A stretch of 5,886 bases of DNA from Planctomycetota bacterium (GTDB taxonomy: Bacteria > Planctomycetota > SZUA-567). The DNA lies in NCBI GenBank assembly GCA_031278535.1, contig JAITKH010000224.1, forward strand, positions 1 to 5,886, in the 5' to 3' direction. Under the pieces are notes generated by a model that worked only from the letters and a program-made list of their open reading frames with translations, was not told the origin of the DNA and made no database searches. Positions within the stretch are counted from its first letter, which is position 1. Each line of letters begins with the position of its first letter. Below, piece by piece: positions 1 through 5,314 of this stretch. The position numbers and the translations under genes were made by a program.

Positions 1-255
1 GGCGGCGTTTTCGCCGCCATCGACATCGAAAGCTTCATGGATCGCACCGAGTTCGCCGCCCGGATGGAACGGGCCTTCTCCGAGGTGCGCGGCTGCGCCA
101 AGGCCAATGGGGTCGGAAGGATTTACACTCCCGGTGAAATCGAGCACGAAAAGGCCAGGGAGCGCACCTGGACGGGCATCCCCATACCTGCCGAAATCCA
201 TAAGGAATATGTCGAACTGGGGGAAAAACTCGGGGTTTCCTTTCCGAAGGCGTAA
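1..255 (+). CDS. Ldh-family (malate/L-lactate dehydrogenase type) oxidoreductase, C-terminal fragment
   Basis: The gene enters from the left edge and reads in frame from base 1 to a TAA at 253-255, giving 84 C-terminal residues. They begin GGVFAAIDIESF and include the late family signature TPGEIEHEKARERTWTGIPI. This matches the end of the Ldh2/YlbC/ComC-type fold, where a conserved PGE motif and a 'G-I-P-I' strand precede a last helix. Family members are cytosolic NAD(P)-dependent dehydrogenases that reversibly oxidise 2-hydroxy acids such as malate, lactate, ureidoglycolate or sulfolactate to 2-oxo acids. The catalytic and cofactor residues lie upstream of the window, so substrate and stereochemistry cannot be judged. 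A start at the internal ATG at 37 is unlikely because homology continues upstream of it. The aldolase follows after 110 bases on the same strand, so co-transcription is plausible. I am fairly sure of the family and unsure of the substrate. Confidence 0.83.
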   Translation, partial: GGVFAAIDIESFMDRTEFAARMERAFSEVRGCAKANGVGRIYTPGEIEHEKARERTWTGIPIPAEIHKEYVELGEKLGVSFPKA

Positions 256-365
256 CTCCGGCATTGGTTTTCGGTTCGGAGCCGTTTAATCCGGCCCTTT
301 GCCTCTTCGCGTCCCCTCGCGTCAAGTCGCCGCGACCATCTTCTTGTTCCGGAAAGGGACACATC
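256..365 (+). other. Intergenic gap before the aldolase gene
   Basis: These 110 bases contain no credible gene. An in-frame TTG at 264 would extend the aldolase upstream, but the added residues look unlike the family. A short inverted repeat, TCGCG at 317-321 and CGCGA at 331-335 with a 9-base loop, is visible but weak. I see no convincing -35/-10 pair and no terminator, so read-through from the upstream dehydrogenase is likely. Confidence 0.45.
351..358 (+). promoter_or_regulatory. Shine-Dalgarno sequence fixing the aldolase start
   Basis: The purine run GGAAAGGG ends 7 bases before the ATG at 366. It supports that ATG over the in-frame TTG at 264, which would add 34 residues not expected in this family. 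Confidence 0.7.
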
Positions 366-1151
366 ATGCAGGTGGAAAACCAGAATCCGGTCAAAGCCAG
401 GATCAAGGCGGGCGGCAAGGTCTCCGCCACCTGGCTTCATTCCGCCAGCCCCGTCATCGCCGAAATCATCGCCCAGTCCGGTTTCGACGTGGGCGTGATC
501 GACATGGAGCACGGCCTCACCGAGGTCATGACCCTAGTCACCCAGATCCAGGCCATGAAGAACTGCCCTATGGTGCCTTTCGTCCGACCTCCCTGGAACG
601 ATCTCGTCATGATCAAGCGCATCCTCGACGCCGGAGCCTACGGCCTCGTCGTCCCCTGCGTCAACACCCGCGAGGAGGCGGAAAAAGCCGTCGCCGCCAT
701 CCAGTACCCCTTGTCCGGCGTGCGCGGCCTCGCCTCCAGTTCCCGCGCCGCCCGCTGGGGCAACCTGTCCCCCGACTACCTGGCCATAGCCAACGACGAG
801 ATATTCATCTTCACCCAGGTGGAGACGGCCGAGTCGCTGAAGAATGTCGACGACATGCTCAAGGTCGATCGTCTCGACGGCATCTTCATCGGCCCCATGG
901 ACCTGTCCACCAGCATGGGGCGCTTCATCGATCCCGCCCACGAAGAGGTGAGGAAAGCCATTGCCGAGGTGGAAAAAAAGACCCTGGGTGCCGGTAAGGC
1001 TCTTGGCACCATCGGCGCGAATTGGGAGGACGCCGCCGCCAAGTATGAGCGCGGCTACAACCTGGTCATTTACATGTCGGACTGCGTCACCATGGGCCAG
1101 GTGGCCAGGGAGCGCGCCGGCAAATTCAAGGAAAAGTACGGCGGGCTGTAG
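366..1151 (+). CDS. HpcH/HpaI-family class II aldolase
   Basis: This 261-residue protein is a metal-dependent aldolase of the HpcH/HpaI (KDO2-P/citrate-lyase-like TIM barrel) family, and its length is almost exactly that of E. coli HpcH (262). Visible motifs are FDVGVIDMEHG (residues 40-50), VRPPW (73-77), LDAGAYGLVVP (87-97), YPLSGVRG (114-121), QVET (151-154) and GIFIGPMDLS (172-181). The predicted active-site residues D46, H49, R74, E153 and D179 sit a constant four positions after D42, H45, R70, E149 and D175 of E. coli HpcH. E153 and D179 would be the divalent metal ligands and R74 would bind the oxo-acid carboxylate. Such enzymes reversibly cleave 4-hydroxy-2-oxo acids, giving pyruvate plus an aldehyde, in the cytosol. 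The start is set by GGAAAGGG seven bases upstream. The neighbours (a dehydrogenase before, a carboxylate transporter after) suggest carboxylate catabolism. The family is promiscuous, so the true substrate is unknown. 2-keto-3-deoxy acid, 4-hydroxy-2-oxoheptanedioate and KDSG-type substrates are all possible. Confidence 0.92.
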   Translation: MQVENQNPVKARIKAGGKVSATWLHSASPVIAEIIAQSGFDVGVIDMEHGLTEVMTLVTQIQAMKNCPMVPFVRPPWNDLVMIKRILDAGAYGLVVPCVNTREEAEKAVAAIQYPLSGVRGLASSSRAARWGNLSPDYLAIANDEIFIFTQVETAESLKNVDDMLKVDRLDGIFIGPMDLSTSMGRFIDPAHEEVRKAIAEVEKKTLGAGKALGTIGANWEDAAAKYERGYNLVIYMSDCVTMGQVARERAGKFKEKYGGL

Positions 1152-1184
1152 CTCGCCGGGATCATGGGGGATTGCGAGATTCAT

Positions 1185-1201
1185 TCCGGCATCCCGCCGG
1201 A
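1185..1201 (+). other. Intergenic hairpin between aldolase and tctC
   Basis: TCCGGC (1185-1190) and GCCGGA (1196-1201) form a perfect 6-bp stem around the 5-base loop ATCCC. No T-run follows, only TTAAGTGTCTTTCC, so it is a poor terminator. It may instead protect a processed mRNA end or partly reduce read-through. This is structure seen in sequence; the role is inferred. Confidence 0.45.
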
Positions 1202-1220
1202 TTAAGTGTCTTTCCTGATT

Positions 1221-1226
1221 AGGAGG
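1221..1226 (+). promoter_or_regulatory. Consensus Shine-Dalgarno sequence of tctC
   Basis: AGGAGG lies 9 bases before the ATG at 1236. It is the only full-consensus ribosome binding site in the window and decides against the in-frame GTG at 1206. A strong site here fits the usual need for more solute-binding protein than membrane subunits. Confidence 0.75.
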
Positions 1227-1235
1227 AATACCGCA

Positions 1236-2216
1236 ATGCTGAAGAAATCGTTCGTTTCTATGGCGCTTGTCGCCGCCTGTCTCGTTCTGTCGGCCTGCGC
1301 CCGCCCGGGCGCCGCCGGCTTCCCGACCAAGGAAATCCGTATCATCGTGCCTTACAAGGCCGGCGGCCAATCCGACCTTGCGGCCAGGAAGATCGCCGAA
1401 ATCTCCCAGAAGCAGGGCGTCTTCCTCCATCCCATCCTCGTGGTCAACATGTCCGGCGCCAACACGCTGGAAGGCCTGCGCGCCGTGCGCGACGCCAAGC
1501 CGGACGGCTACACCCTGCTCCTGCATCACACCACCATGCTCACCATGGATGCCCTCGGCACCCTGAATCTCGACTGGCGCAAGGCCTTCGACATGGTCTG
1601 CCAGGTGATGGAGGTGCCGTACGTGGTGTCGGTCAGGTCGGACAAGCCGTGGCTGAGCATGACCGAGATGGCTGAAGACATCAAGGCTAACCCCGGCAAG
1701 TACATCATGAGCGTCCAGGGTGTCGGCGGCTCGGCCCATTTCGCCGGGCTGCAGATCAATCAGGCGCTAGGCATCACCGACTTGGTCAAATACATGCCGC
1801 TGACCGGCGGCAACGACTCCGCCGCCGCCATGATGGCAGGCCGGGTCGACTTCCGCCCCGCCCCCAGTTCCGACGTCGCCCGCTTCTTCCGCGGCGGCGA
1901 GGAACGCGTCCTCCTCTTCCTGAGCGACACCCCCTCCACCGTCTACAAGGATGCGCAACTCGCCAACGAACTCGGCATCAAGAACCCGATCAAGATGCGT
2001 TCCGGCCTCTTCACCACGCATGGTGTCCCCGCCGACGTGATCAAAGTCCTGCAAGTCGGCATGAAGAAGATTGTCAACACCCCCGAATTCCAAGAATTCA
2101 TGGAGGCCCAGGTTGTCGACGGCGTCTACATTTCCGGCGACGAGTGGCTCCCGTTGTTCGAGGCCGACGCCCAGAACATCAAGGGAATCGCCAAGACCGT
2201 CAACATCAAGCAATGA
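1236..2216 (+). CDS. tctC: Tripartite tricarboxylate transporter solute-binding protein (TctC/Bug family), predicted lipoprotein
   Basis: The 326-residue product is the extracytoplasmic receptor of a TctABC-type transporter and should bind a carboxylate outside the inner membrane. The N-terminus has a basic start (MLKK), a hydrophobic stretch at residues 9-20 and a lipobox L18-S19-A20-C21, so it is probably cleaved by signal peptidase II and lipid-anchored at C21. The mature part opens with FPTKEIRIIVPYKAGGQSDLAAR (F29-R51 region), the family signature in which P39, G43, G44 and D47 are typical. Also typical are the GANTLEGL segment and DAKPDGYTLLLH. Many Bug proteins have a soluble, signal-peptidase-I type export signal, so the lipobox is a small oddity. 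The full-consensus AGGAGG site sets the start. tctB begins 76 bases downstream, so a C-B-A operon is likely. The ligand cannot be predicted from the sequence; Bug proteins bind citrate, tricarballylate, sulfolactate, aromatic acids and others. Confidence 0.93.
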   Translation: MLKKSFVSMALVAACLVLSACARPGAAGFPTKEIRIIVPYKAGGQSDLAARKIAEISQKQGVFLHPILVVNMSGANTLEGLRAVRDAKPDGYTLLLHHTTMLTMDALGTLNLDWRKAFDMVCQVMEVPYVVSVRSDKPWLSMTEMAEDIKANPGKYIMSVQGVGGSAHFAGLQINQALGITDLVKYMPLTGGNDSAAAMMAGRVDFRPAPSSDVARFFRGGEERVLLFLSDTPSTVYKDAQLANELGIKNPIKMRSGLFTTHGVPADVIKVLQVGMKKIVNTPEFQEFMEAQVVDGVYISGDEWLPLFEADAQNIKGIAKTVNIKQ

Positions 2217-2238
2217 TCCCGTTTCGTCCCCGGCTCCC

Positions 2239-2267
2239 GTCCCCGCCGGCCTCGGCGAGGGCGGGAC
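2239..2267 (+). other. GC-rich intercistronic hairpin between tctC and tctB
   Basis: The arms GTCCC (2239-2243) and GGGAC (2263-2267) pair perfectly. The stem continues with GC (2245-2246) against GC (2261-2262) after one bulged C, and an inner CCTC/GAGG helix can form at 2250-2260. No U-tract follows. Hairpins in this position after a solute-receptor gene are known (for example malE-malF) to stabilise the upstream message and lower expression of the membrane genes. That role is an inference here. Confidence 0.6.
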
Positions 2268-2292
2268 GCCTCCCGCACAACGGAGCTAAGAC

Positions 2293-2754
2293 ATGAGAAA
2301 ATGGACCATCGTCGCGCTGATCATGCTTGCCGCCTTTGGCGTCGTTTGCATGCTGGATGTGGAAGAATCTTCTTTTATGGTGGTTTCCGACGACCTGCTG
2401 GGCGCCACCGGGTTTCCCCGCATCGTCGGCGGCCTGCTAGCGCTATCCTCGGCCATCGTCCTGGCGCAAACCTTCCTCGACCTTAAAAGGAAAGGCGAAG
2501 AACCCATTTCGGGCAAGATCGACTTCCGGACCGGGCTCGCCATGATCCTGGCTGTCGCCTACGTCCTCGGCGTCATCCACCTCGGTTTCGCCATATCGAC
2601 TTTCTTCTTCCTGCTATTCCTTACCCTGGTGTTCGACAATTTGAAGTTGACCCACATCAAGGGCATACTCGCCTATTCCGCCGGCCTCACCCTCGTCGCC
2701 CATTACTTCTTCAAGGTTTTCAAGGTCTACCTCCCCGATACCATCCTGTTTTAG
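2293..2754 (+). CDS. tctB: Tripartite tricarboxylate transporter small membrane subunit TctB
   Basis: The 153-residue protein is the poorly conserved small integral membrane subunit that partners TctA. Hydrophobic segments are visible at about residues 4-21, 44-61, 79-96, 99-115 and 122-140. Family landmarks are the G-F-P-R-I motif at residues 40-44 just before the second segment, and the C-terminal F-K-V-F-K-V-Y-L-P pattern (residues 140-148), which corresponds to the conserved 'L-x-V-x-L-P' ending of TctB proteins. A charged loop (K65-K75) separates the second and third segments. The assignment rests strongly on position between tctC and tctA as well as these motifs. The start ATG has a GGAG site at 2282-2285. 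Length is normal for the family. Its exact role in transport is not well understood even in model systems. Confidence 0.87.
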   Translation: MRKWTIVALIMLAAFGVVCMLDVEESSFMVVSDDLLGATGFPRIVGGLLALSSAIVLAQTFLDLKRKGEEPISGKIDFRTGLAMILAVAYVLGVIHLGFAISTFFFLLFLTLVFDNLKLTHIKGILAYSAGLTLVAHYFFKVFKVYLPDTILF

Positions 2755-2756
2755 CT

Positions 2757-2790
2757 GGTTCCCGGGGGGACCGGCCCGGCATGGGCGGGC
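2757..2790 (+). other. Two adjacent short hairpins between tctB and tctA
   Basis: GGTTCC (2757-2762) pairs with GGGACC (2767-2772), including one T-G wobble, around a 4-base loop. GCCCG (2774-2778) then pairs with CGGGC (2786-2790) around a 7-base loop. They lie in the 63-base gap, end 18 bases before the tctA GGAG ribosome binding site, and have no T-run. They may tune TctA translation or mRNA stability. This is a weak structural observation. Confidence 0.4.
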
Positions 2791-2817
2791 GAAACATTTC
2801 GTACGCATGGAGACAAC

Positions 2818-4320
2818 ATGTCAGGATCATTACTGGACGCGATTGCCGTCGTCATGCAGCCGCTCCTGCTTTTGGAGATGCTGGGCGGCGTGATTCTCGG
2901 CATCATGTTCGGCATCATCCCCGGTCTTACCGCCACCCTGGCGGTGGTGCTGCTCATTCCCCTCACCTACGGGATGGACGCCATTTCCGGGGTTGCCATC
3001 CTCGTCGGCGTGTACATCGGCGGCATCTCCGGCGGCTTGGTCTCGGCCATCCTCCTGGGCATGCCGGGGACGCCTTCCTCCATCGCCACCGTTTTCGACG
3101 GATTCCCCATGGCCAAGCAGGGACGGGGCGCCAAGGCCCTGTCCATGGGCATCTTCGGCAATCTGTTCGGAACCCTGGTCAGTTGGCTCTTCCTCATTAC
3201 CCTGGCCTCGCAGTTGGCCCATCTGGCCTTGAAATTCGGCCCCTTCGAATATGTGGCGGTCATCGTCTTCGGCTTCACCACCGTCATCAGCCTCTCCGGC
3301 GATTCCATTCCCAAGGGGGTGGTGTCCTGTCTTTTCGGATTGGTGGTGTGCACCATCGGCAGCGATCCGGTCATTGGCGTGACCAGGAACACCCTTGGCC
3401 TGGAATTGCTCGAATCCGGCATCAACGCCGTCCCGGCCATGATCGGCCTGTTCGTGGTAGCCGAGGTGTTTCGCAACATCGCCTCCGAATCCGCCACGAT
3501 CGTCGAAGACGATCTCAAGGTGGCGGACAAGGGTGGCATCACCTGGGCCGACGTCAAGGCATCGGGATGGAACCTGGTACGCTCGTCCCTCATCGGAGTG
3601 GCCATCGGCATGCTCCCGGGCATCGGTGGCAGCCTAGCCAACATAGTGGCCTACGACCAGGCCAAGAAGGGGGCCAAGGATCCGGAGACTTACGGTACCG
3701 GCAACGTCCAGGGCGTCATCGCCCCTGAAGCCGCCAACAACGCCACAATCGGCAGCGCCTTGATCCCCATGCTGGCGTTGGGCATCCCGGGCGACGTGGT
3801 GACGGCGGCCCTCGTCGGCGGGCTCATGCTGCACGGCCTGCAGCCCGGCCCTCTTCTGTTTGTCGACAACCCCGACTTCGTTTACGGCATCTACGTCGCC
3901 TTCCTTATCGGTGCGCTCATGATGTTCGGCGTCATGTACCTGGCCAGCAACAGCCTGCTCCCCAAGCTGCTGCTAGTGCCGAAGAAGTACCTGTTGCCGG
4001 TGGTGCTGGTGGCCTGCTCCGTTGGCTGCTATAATCTCAACTTCAGCTTCACTGACATGTGGATGTCCCTGGTGTTCGGATTCATCGGCTTCGGCATGGC
4101 AACACTCAGGTTTCCCATCACGCCGGTCGTCATCAGCATGGTCCTAGGCACCACTCTGGAAAACCAGCTGCGCCTGGCGCTGGTATCGAGCGAAGGCAGC
4201 CCGATCCCTTTGTTCACCCAGCCCATTTCGCTGCTGTTCCTGGTTCTGGCCGTCCTGTCGGTGGCGCTGGCCCTGCGCAAGAAGAAGCTGCTGGCGCAAG
4301 GCTCGGAAGAGAACGGCTGA
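2818..4320 (+). CDS. tctA: Tripartite tricarboxylate transporter large membrane subunit TctA
   Basis: This 500-residue polytopic protein is the translocating subunit, driven by an ion gradient and fed by TctC. It carries the full double signature of the family. The first half has GIIPGLTATLAVVLLIPLTY (residues 32-51), GVYIGGISGG (64-73) and the loop GMPGTPSSIATVFDG (81-95). The second half has IGMLPGIGGS (263-272), the APEAANNA loop (302-309), LGIPGD (321-326) and LQPGPLLF (341-348). The repetition of a 'G-x-x-P-G' motif in each half reflects the internal inverted repeat known for TctA. The length is typical, about 12 hydrophobic stretches are apparent, and the C-terminus ends in a lysine-rich cytosolic tail (LRKKKLLAQGSEENG). 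The start ATG has GGAG at 2809-2812. An ATG at 2781 opens a long reading frame in another register, but that is an overlapping shadow. I am very sure of the family; the substrate is unknown. Confidence 0.96.
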   Translation: MSGSLLDAIAVVMQPLLLLEMLGGVILGIMFGIIPGLTATLAVVLLIPLTYGMDAISGVAILVGVYIGGISGGLVSAILLGMPGTPSSIATVFDGFPMAKQGRGAKALSMGIFGNLFGTLVSWLFLITLASQLAHLALKFGPFEYVAVIVFGFTTVISLSGDSIPKGVVSCLFGLVVCTIGSDPVIGVTRNTLGLELLESGINAVPAMIGLFVVAEVFRNIASESATIVEDDLKVADKGGITWADVKASGWNLVRSSLIGVAIGMLPGIGGSLANIVAYDQAKKGAKDPETYGTGNVQGVIAPEAANNATIGSALIPMLALGIPGDVVTAALVGGLMLHGLQPGPLLFVDNPDFVYGIYVAFLIGALMMFGVMYLASNSLLPKLLLVPKKYLLPVVLVACSVGCYNLNFSFTDMWMSLVFGFIGFGMATLRFPITPVVISMVLGTTLENQLRLALVSSEGSPIPLFTQPISLLFLVLAVLSVALALRKKKLLAQGSEENG

Positions 4321-4327
4321 GCCGCCG

Positions 4328-4342
4328 GCCGCCCCGTGCGGC
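4328..4342 (+). other. Small hairpin just after tctA
   Basis: GCCGC (4328-4332) and GCGGC (4338-4342) flank the loop CCCGT. No T-tract follows. It lies just before a better terminator candidate and could assist it or block 3' exonucleases. Confidence 0.35.
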
Positions 4343-4350
4343 AAATCAAT

Positions 4351-4376
4351 CGAGGGGCGGATTCCTCGCAGTTTTT
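4351..4376 (+). terminator. Rho-independent terminator candidate after tctA
   Basis: CGAGG (4351-4355) pairs with CCTCG (4364-4368). A possible G-T pair extends the stem and leaves a loop of about 6 bases. Three bases later comes TTTTT (4372-4376). A stem of this size followed by a U-run 31 bases after the tctA stop (4320) is a plausible intrinsic terminator that would end the transporter operon before the IS element. The stem is short, so efficiency is uncertain. Confidence 0.6.
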
Positions 4377-4401
4377 CTCCTAGCGCCACGGTACGCGCCG
4401 G

Positions 4402-4404
4402 TTA
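4402..4404 (+). repeat. Left TTA target-site duplication of the IS
   Basis: TTA immediately precedes the left inverted repeat, and the same triplet directly follows the right inverted repeat at 5261-5263. Short (about 3-bp) duplications are, as far as I recall, usual in the ISAzo13 family. Three bases can match by chance, but the positions are exact. Confidence 0.55.
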
Positions 4405-4421
4405 GGATCTGTCCCAAAATA
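4405..4421 (+). repeat. Left terminal inverted repeat (IRL)
   Basis: The left end reads GGATCTGTCCCAAAATA. The reverse complement of 5244-5260 reads GGGCCTGCCCCAAAATA, giving 14 of 17 matches. The match stops exactly at the flanking TTA triplets. Confidence 0.8.
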
Positions 4422-4449
4422 AATGCTGTAACTTTATTTGAAAATCCGG

Positions 4450-4455
4450 TATACT
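4450..4455 (+). promoter_or_regulatory. Possible -10 box of the transposase promoter
   Basis: TATACT stands out in the AT-rich left end of the element, 7 bases before the likely transposase ATG at 4462. No good -35 hexamer lies 16-18 bases upstream (the best is near TGTAAC at 4427-4432), so this is tentative and transcription would begin very close to the start codon. Confidence 0.25.
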
Positions 4456-4461
4456 GTTTTC

Positions 4462-5059
4462 ATGACTGCCATGGCTCGAATACGGGCGAAGTATCTGGTT
4501 CTCTCCGGTCATCTTGACGAGCGTGCCCGTCGCCTATGGGCGGCGGCCGAGGCGAAGAGTCTTGGCTACGGCGGCGCAACGCTTGTACAAATCGCCATCG
4601 GCAGAGCCTGTTCCACCATCCGGCGGGGATGTGCGCAAATCGATTCGGACAACTCCCTGGCGATTCAGCGGATTCGAAAACCGGGCGGAGGGCGCAGGCC
4701 GGTTGCCTGCCATGACCCTTCCTTCCCCGCGAAGCTTGAAAATCCGATTGAGCCCGTGACCCGCGGCGATCCGGAATCGCCCCCGCGCCGGACTTGCAAG
4801 AGCACCCGCAAGCGCGCGGAGGTGGAACACCGTCTTTTTGCCCGCGTCGGCCAAAACCGGCGTGGAGAACCGCTGACCAGCTACGAGACCATCGTCAAGC
4901 TCGTCTCCTCCACCACCACAAATACAGGTTTGGAGGTTCATTGCCGACTGGATATGGACAAGGATCCCCCTCAAACAAAAAGTCGCCAGGAAAGAAATGA
5001 GAACCCTGCACATCGGAACAGCGGGATTCCATGGAGAATGGAACCATGAAATCAAGCCA
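4462..5059 (+). pseudogene. ISAzo13-family transposase, internally deleted and frameshifted
   Basis: From ATG 4462 the N-terminal family region is clear: HLDERARRLWAAAEAKSLGYGG (residues 17-38), a helix-turn-helix-like stretch ending TIRRG, IRKPGGGRRPV, and then PVTRGDPESP (98-107) and TCKSTRK (111-117). Immediately after residue 117 the sequence jumps to the C-terminal block VEHRLFARVGQNRRGEPLTS, which normally lies far downstream. The whole centre, including the first two catalytic aspartates of the DDE triad (the 'VDTKKKE' and 'TADGGGSNG' regions of intact relatives), is gone. Only the presumed catalytic glutamate (E122) remains. The deletion is in frame, so an open frame continues to a TGA at 5047-5049. 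The true C-terminus, FHGEWNHEIKP (5027-5059), is in the next frame, implying a frameshift near the CCCCC run at 4966-4970. Expected family residues are also altered (PRRT at 108-111 where LRWT is usual). It is not a functional transposase. Confidence 0.85.
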
Positions 5060-5077
5060 AGAATATATCCCTGGTGT

Positions 5078-5109
5078 TTCGCAACGCCTCAATCAAGGAT
5101 TGAGACTTT
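5078..5109 (+). repeat. First copy of an imperfect repeat (TTCGCAA...GGATTGAG.CTTT)
   Basis: TTCGCAA at 5078-5084 is followed by GGATTGAG at 5097-5104 and CTTT at 5106-5109. The same words occur in the same order at 5197-5220, where the middle is 8 bases shorter. A 7-bp palindromic stem lies inside this copy. Two degenerate copies are not enough to call a CRISPR array. Confidence 0.35.
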
Positions 5110-5196
5110 GCGGGGAGCGCCCGGTTCATCCGGTGACAGCCTCCGGGGAAGTGAATTTCCCGAGGGCATCGGCGGCCGATTCCAGAGCAAACGGGC

Positions 5197-5220
5197 TTCG
5201 CAATCCATGGATTGAGTCTT
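5197..5220 (+). repeat. Second, shorter copy of the imperfect repeat
   Basis: TTCGCAA at 5197-5203 is followed by GGATTGAG at 5209-5216 and CTTT at 5218-5221, one base beyond the listed end. Compared with the first copy it lacks the left arm of the hairpin, as if the middle had been deleted. Confidence 0.35.
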
Positions 5221-5243
5221 TTCAGGGCACTGGATGGAGCAGG

Positions 5244-5260
5244 TATTTTGGGGCAGGCCC
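5244..5260 (+). repeat. Right terminal inverted repeat (IRR)
   Basis: TATTTTGGGGCAGGCCC is the inverted partner of 4405-4421, differing at three positions. It marks the right end of the element. Confidence 0.8.
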
Positions 5261-5263
5261 TTA
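5261..5263 (+). repeat. Right TTA target-site duplication of the IS
   Basis: TTA directly follows the right inverted repeat and matches the triplet before the left one (4402-4404), consistent with a 3-bp target duplication. Confidence 0.55.
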
Positions 5264-5307
5264 TGGCACGGCGTTTCCAATATGGGCAACTCGGCGCGGT
5301 ACTTTTT

Positions 5308-5314
5308 AAAGGAG
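5308..5314 (+). promoter_or_regulatory. Shine-Dalgarno sequence of the 2-hydroxyacid dehydrogenase
   Basis: AAAGGAG ends 8 bases before the ATG at 5323 and supports that start. No clear promoter is visible in the 59 bases between the IS end and this gene. Confidence 0.65.

Larger units (their letters stand above)
5060..5243 (+). other. Unexplained segment inside the IS, between transposase C-terminus and right end
   Basis: In intact relatives the right inverted repeat usually comes soon after the transposase stop, so these 184 bases look additional. No credible protein is encoded. Visible structures are a 7-bp perfect hairpin, CTCAATC (5088-5094) with GATTGAG (5098-5104); a bulged hairpin at 5141-5163 (CTCCGGGGAA against TTCCCGAG); and two similar blocks at 5078-5109 and 5197-5220 sharing TTCGCAA and GGATTGAG followed by CTTT. 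It may be an insertion into the element or a remnant of another mobile piece. Confidence 0.4.
4405..5260 (+). mobile_element. Decayed, internally deleted ISAzo13-family insertion sequence
   Basis: The element is 856 bp, delimited by 17-bp imperfect inverted repeats (14 of 17 positions match) and flanked by TTA on both sides. Inside is a transposase remnant with ISAzo13-family motifs at both ends but no middle. Intact family members are longer, so a large central part has been lost. The catalytic core is mostly absent, so the copy cannot move by itself, but both ends are preserved and an intact relative elsewhere in the genome could act on it. It sits between the terminator of the transporter operon and the last dehydrogenase gene. 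Removing it and one TTA would leave a 140-base gap between those genes. About 180 bp between the transposase C-terminus and the right end is unexplained. Confidence 0.82.

Noticed and set aside
264..365. Upstream TTG start for the aldolase
   Set aside because: The extra 34 residues do not fit the family, and a Shine-Dalgarno sequence sits just before the ATG at 366, giving the expected length.
534..1739. Long open frame on the minus strand (401 codons) spanning the aldolase and tctC
   Set aside because: It is antisense to two genes with clear homology, is rich in His, Gly and Asp as expected of a shadow in GC-rich DNA, and has no recognisable domain.
2239..2267. Rho-independent terminator after tctC
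   Set aside because: The hairpin is strong but is followed by GC-rich sequence with no T-run, and tctB and tctA must be expressed with tctC.
2781..3728. Long + strand frame (315 codons) beginning at ATG 2781
   Set aside because: It overlaps tctA in another register and is dominated by Arg, His and Pro, typical of out-of-frame GC-rich sequence. tctA itself has strong family motifs.
4534..5055. Minus-strand frame (173 codons) over the IS
   Set aside because: It is antisense to the transposase remnant and has no recognisable motif.
5076..5218. CRISPR array
   Set aside because: Only two imperfect copies, unequal in length, with no regular spacing and no cas genes. Kept only as a low-interest observation.
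4997..5309. Small open frames at 4997-5215 and 5031-5309 as genes
   Set aside because: The first only carries the transposase C-terminus (FHGEWNHEIKP) followed by non-homologous sequence. The second has no family features or ribosome binding site and crosses the IS right end.
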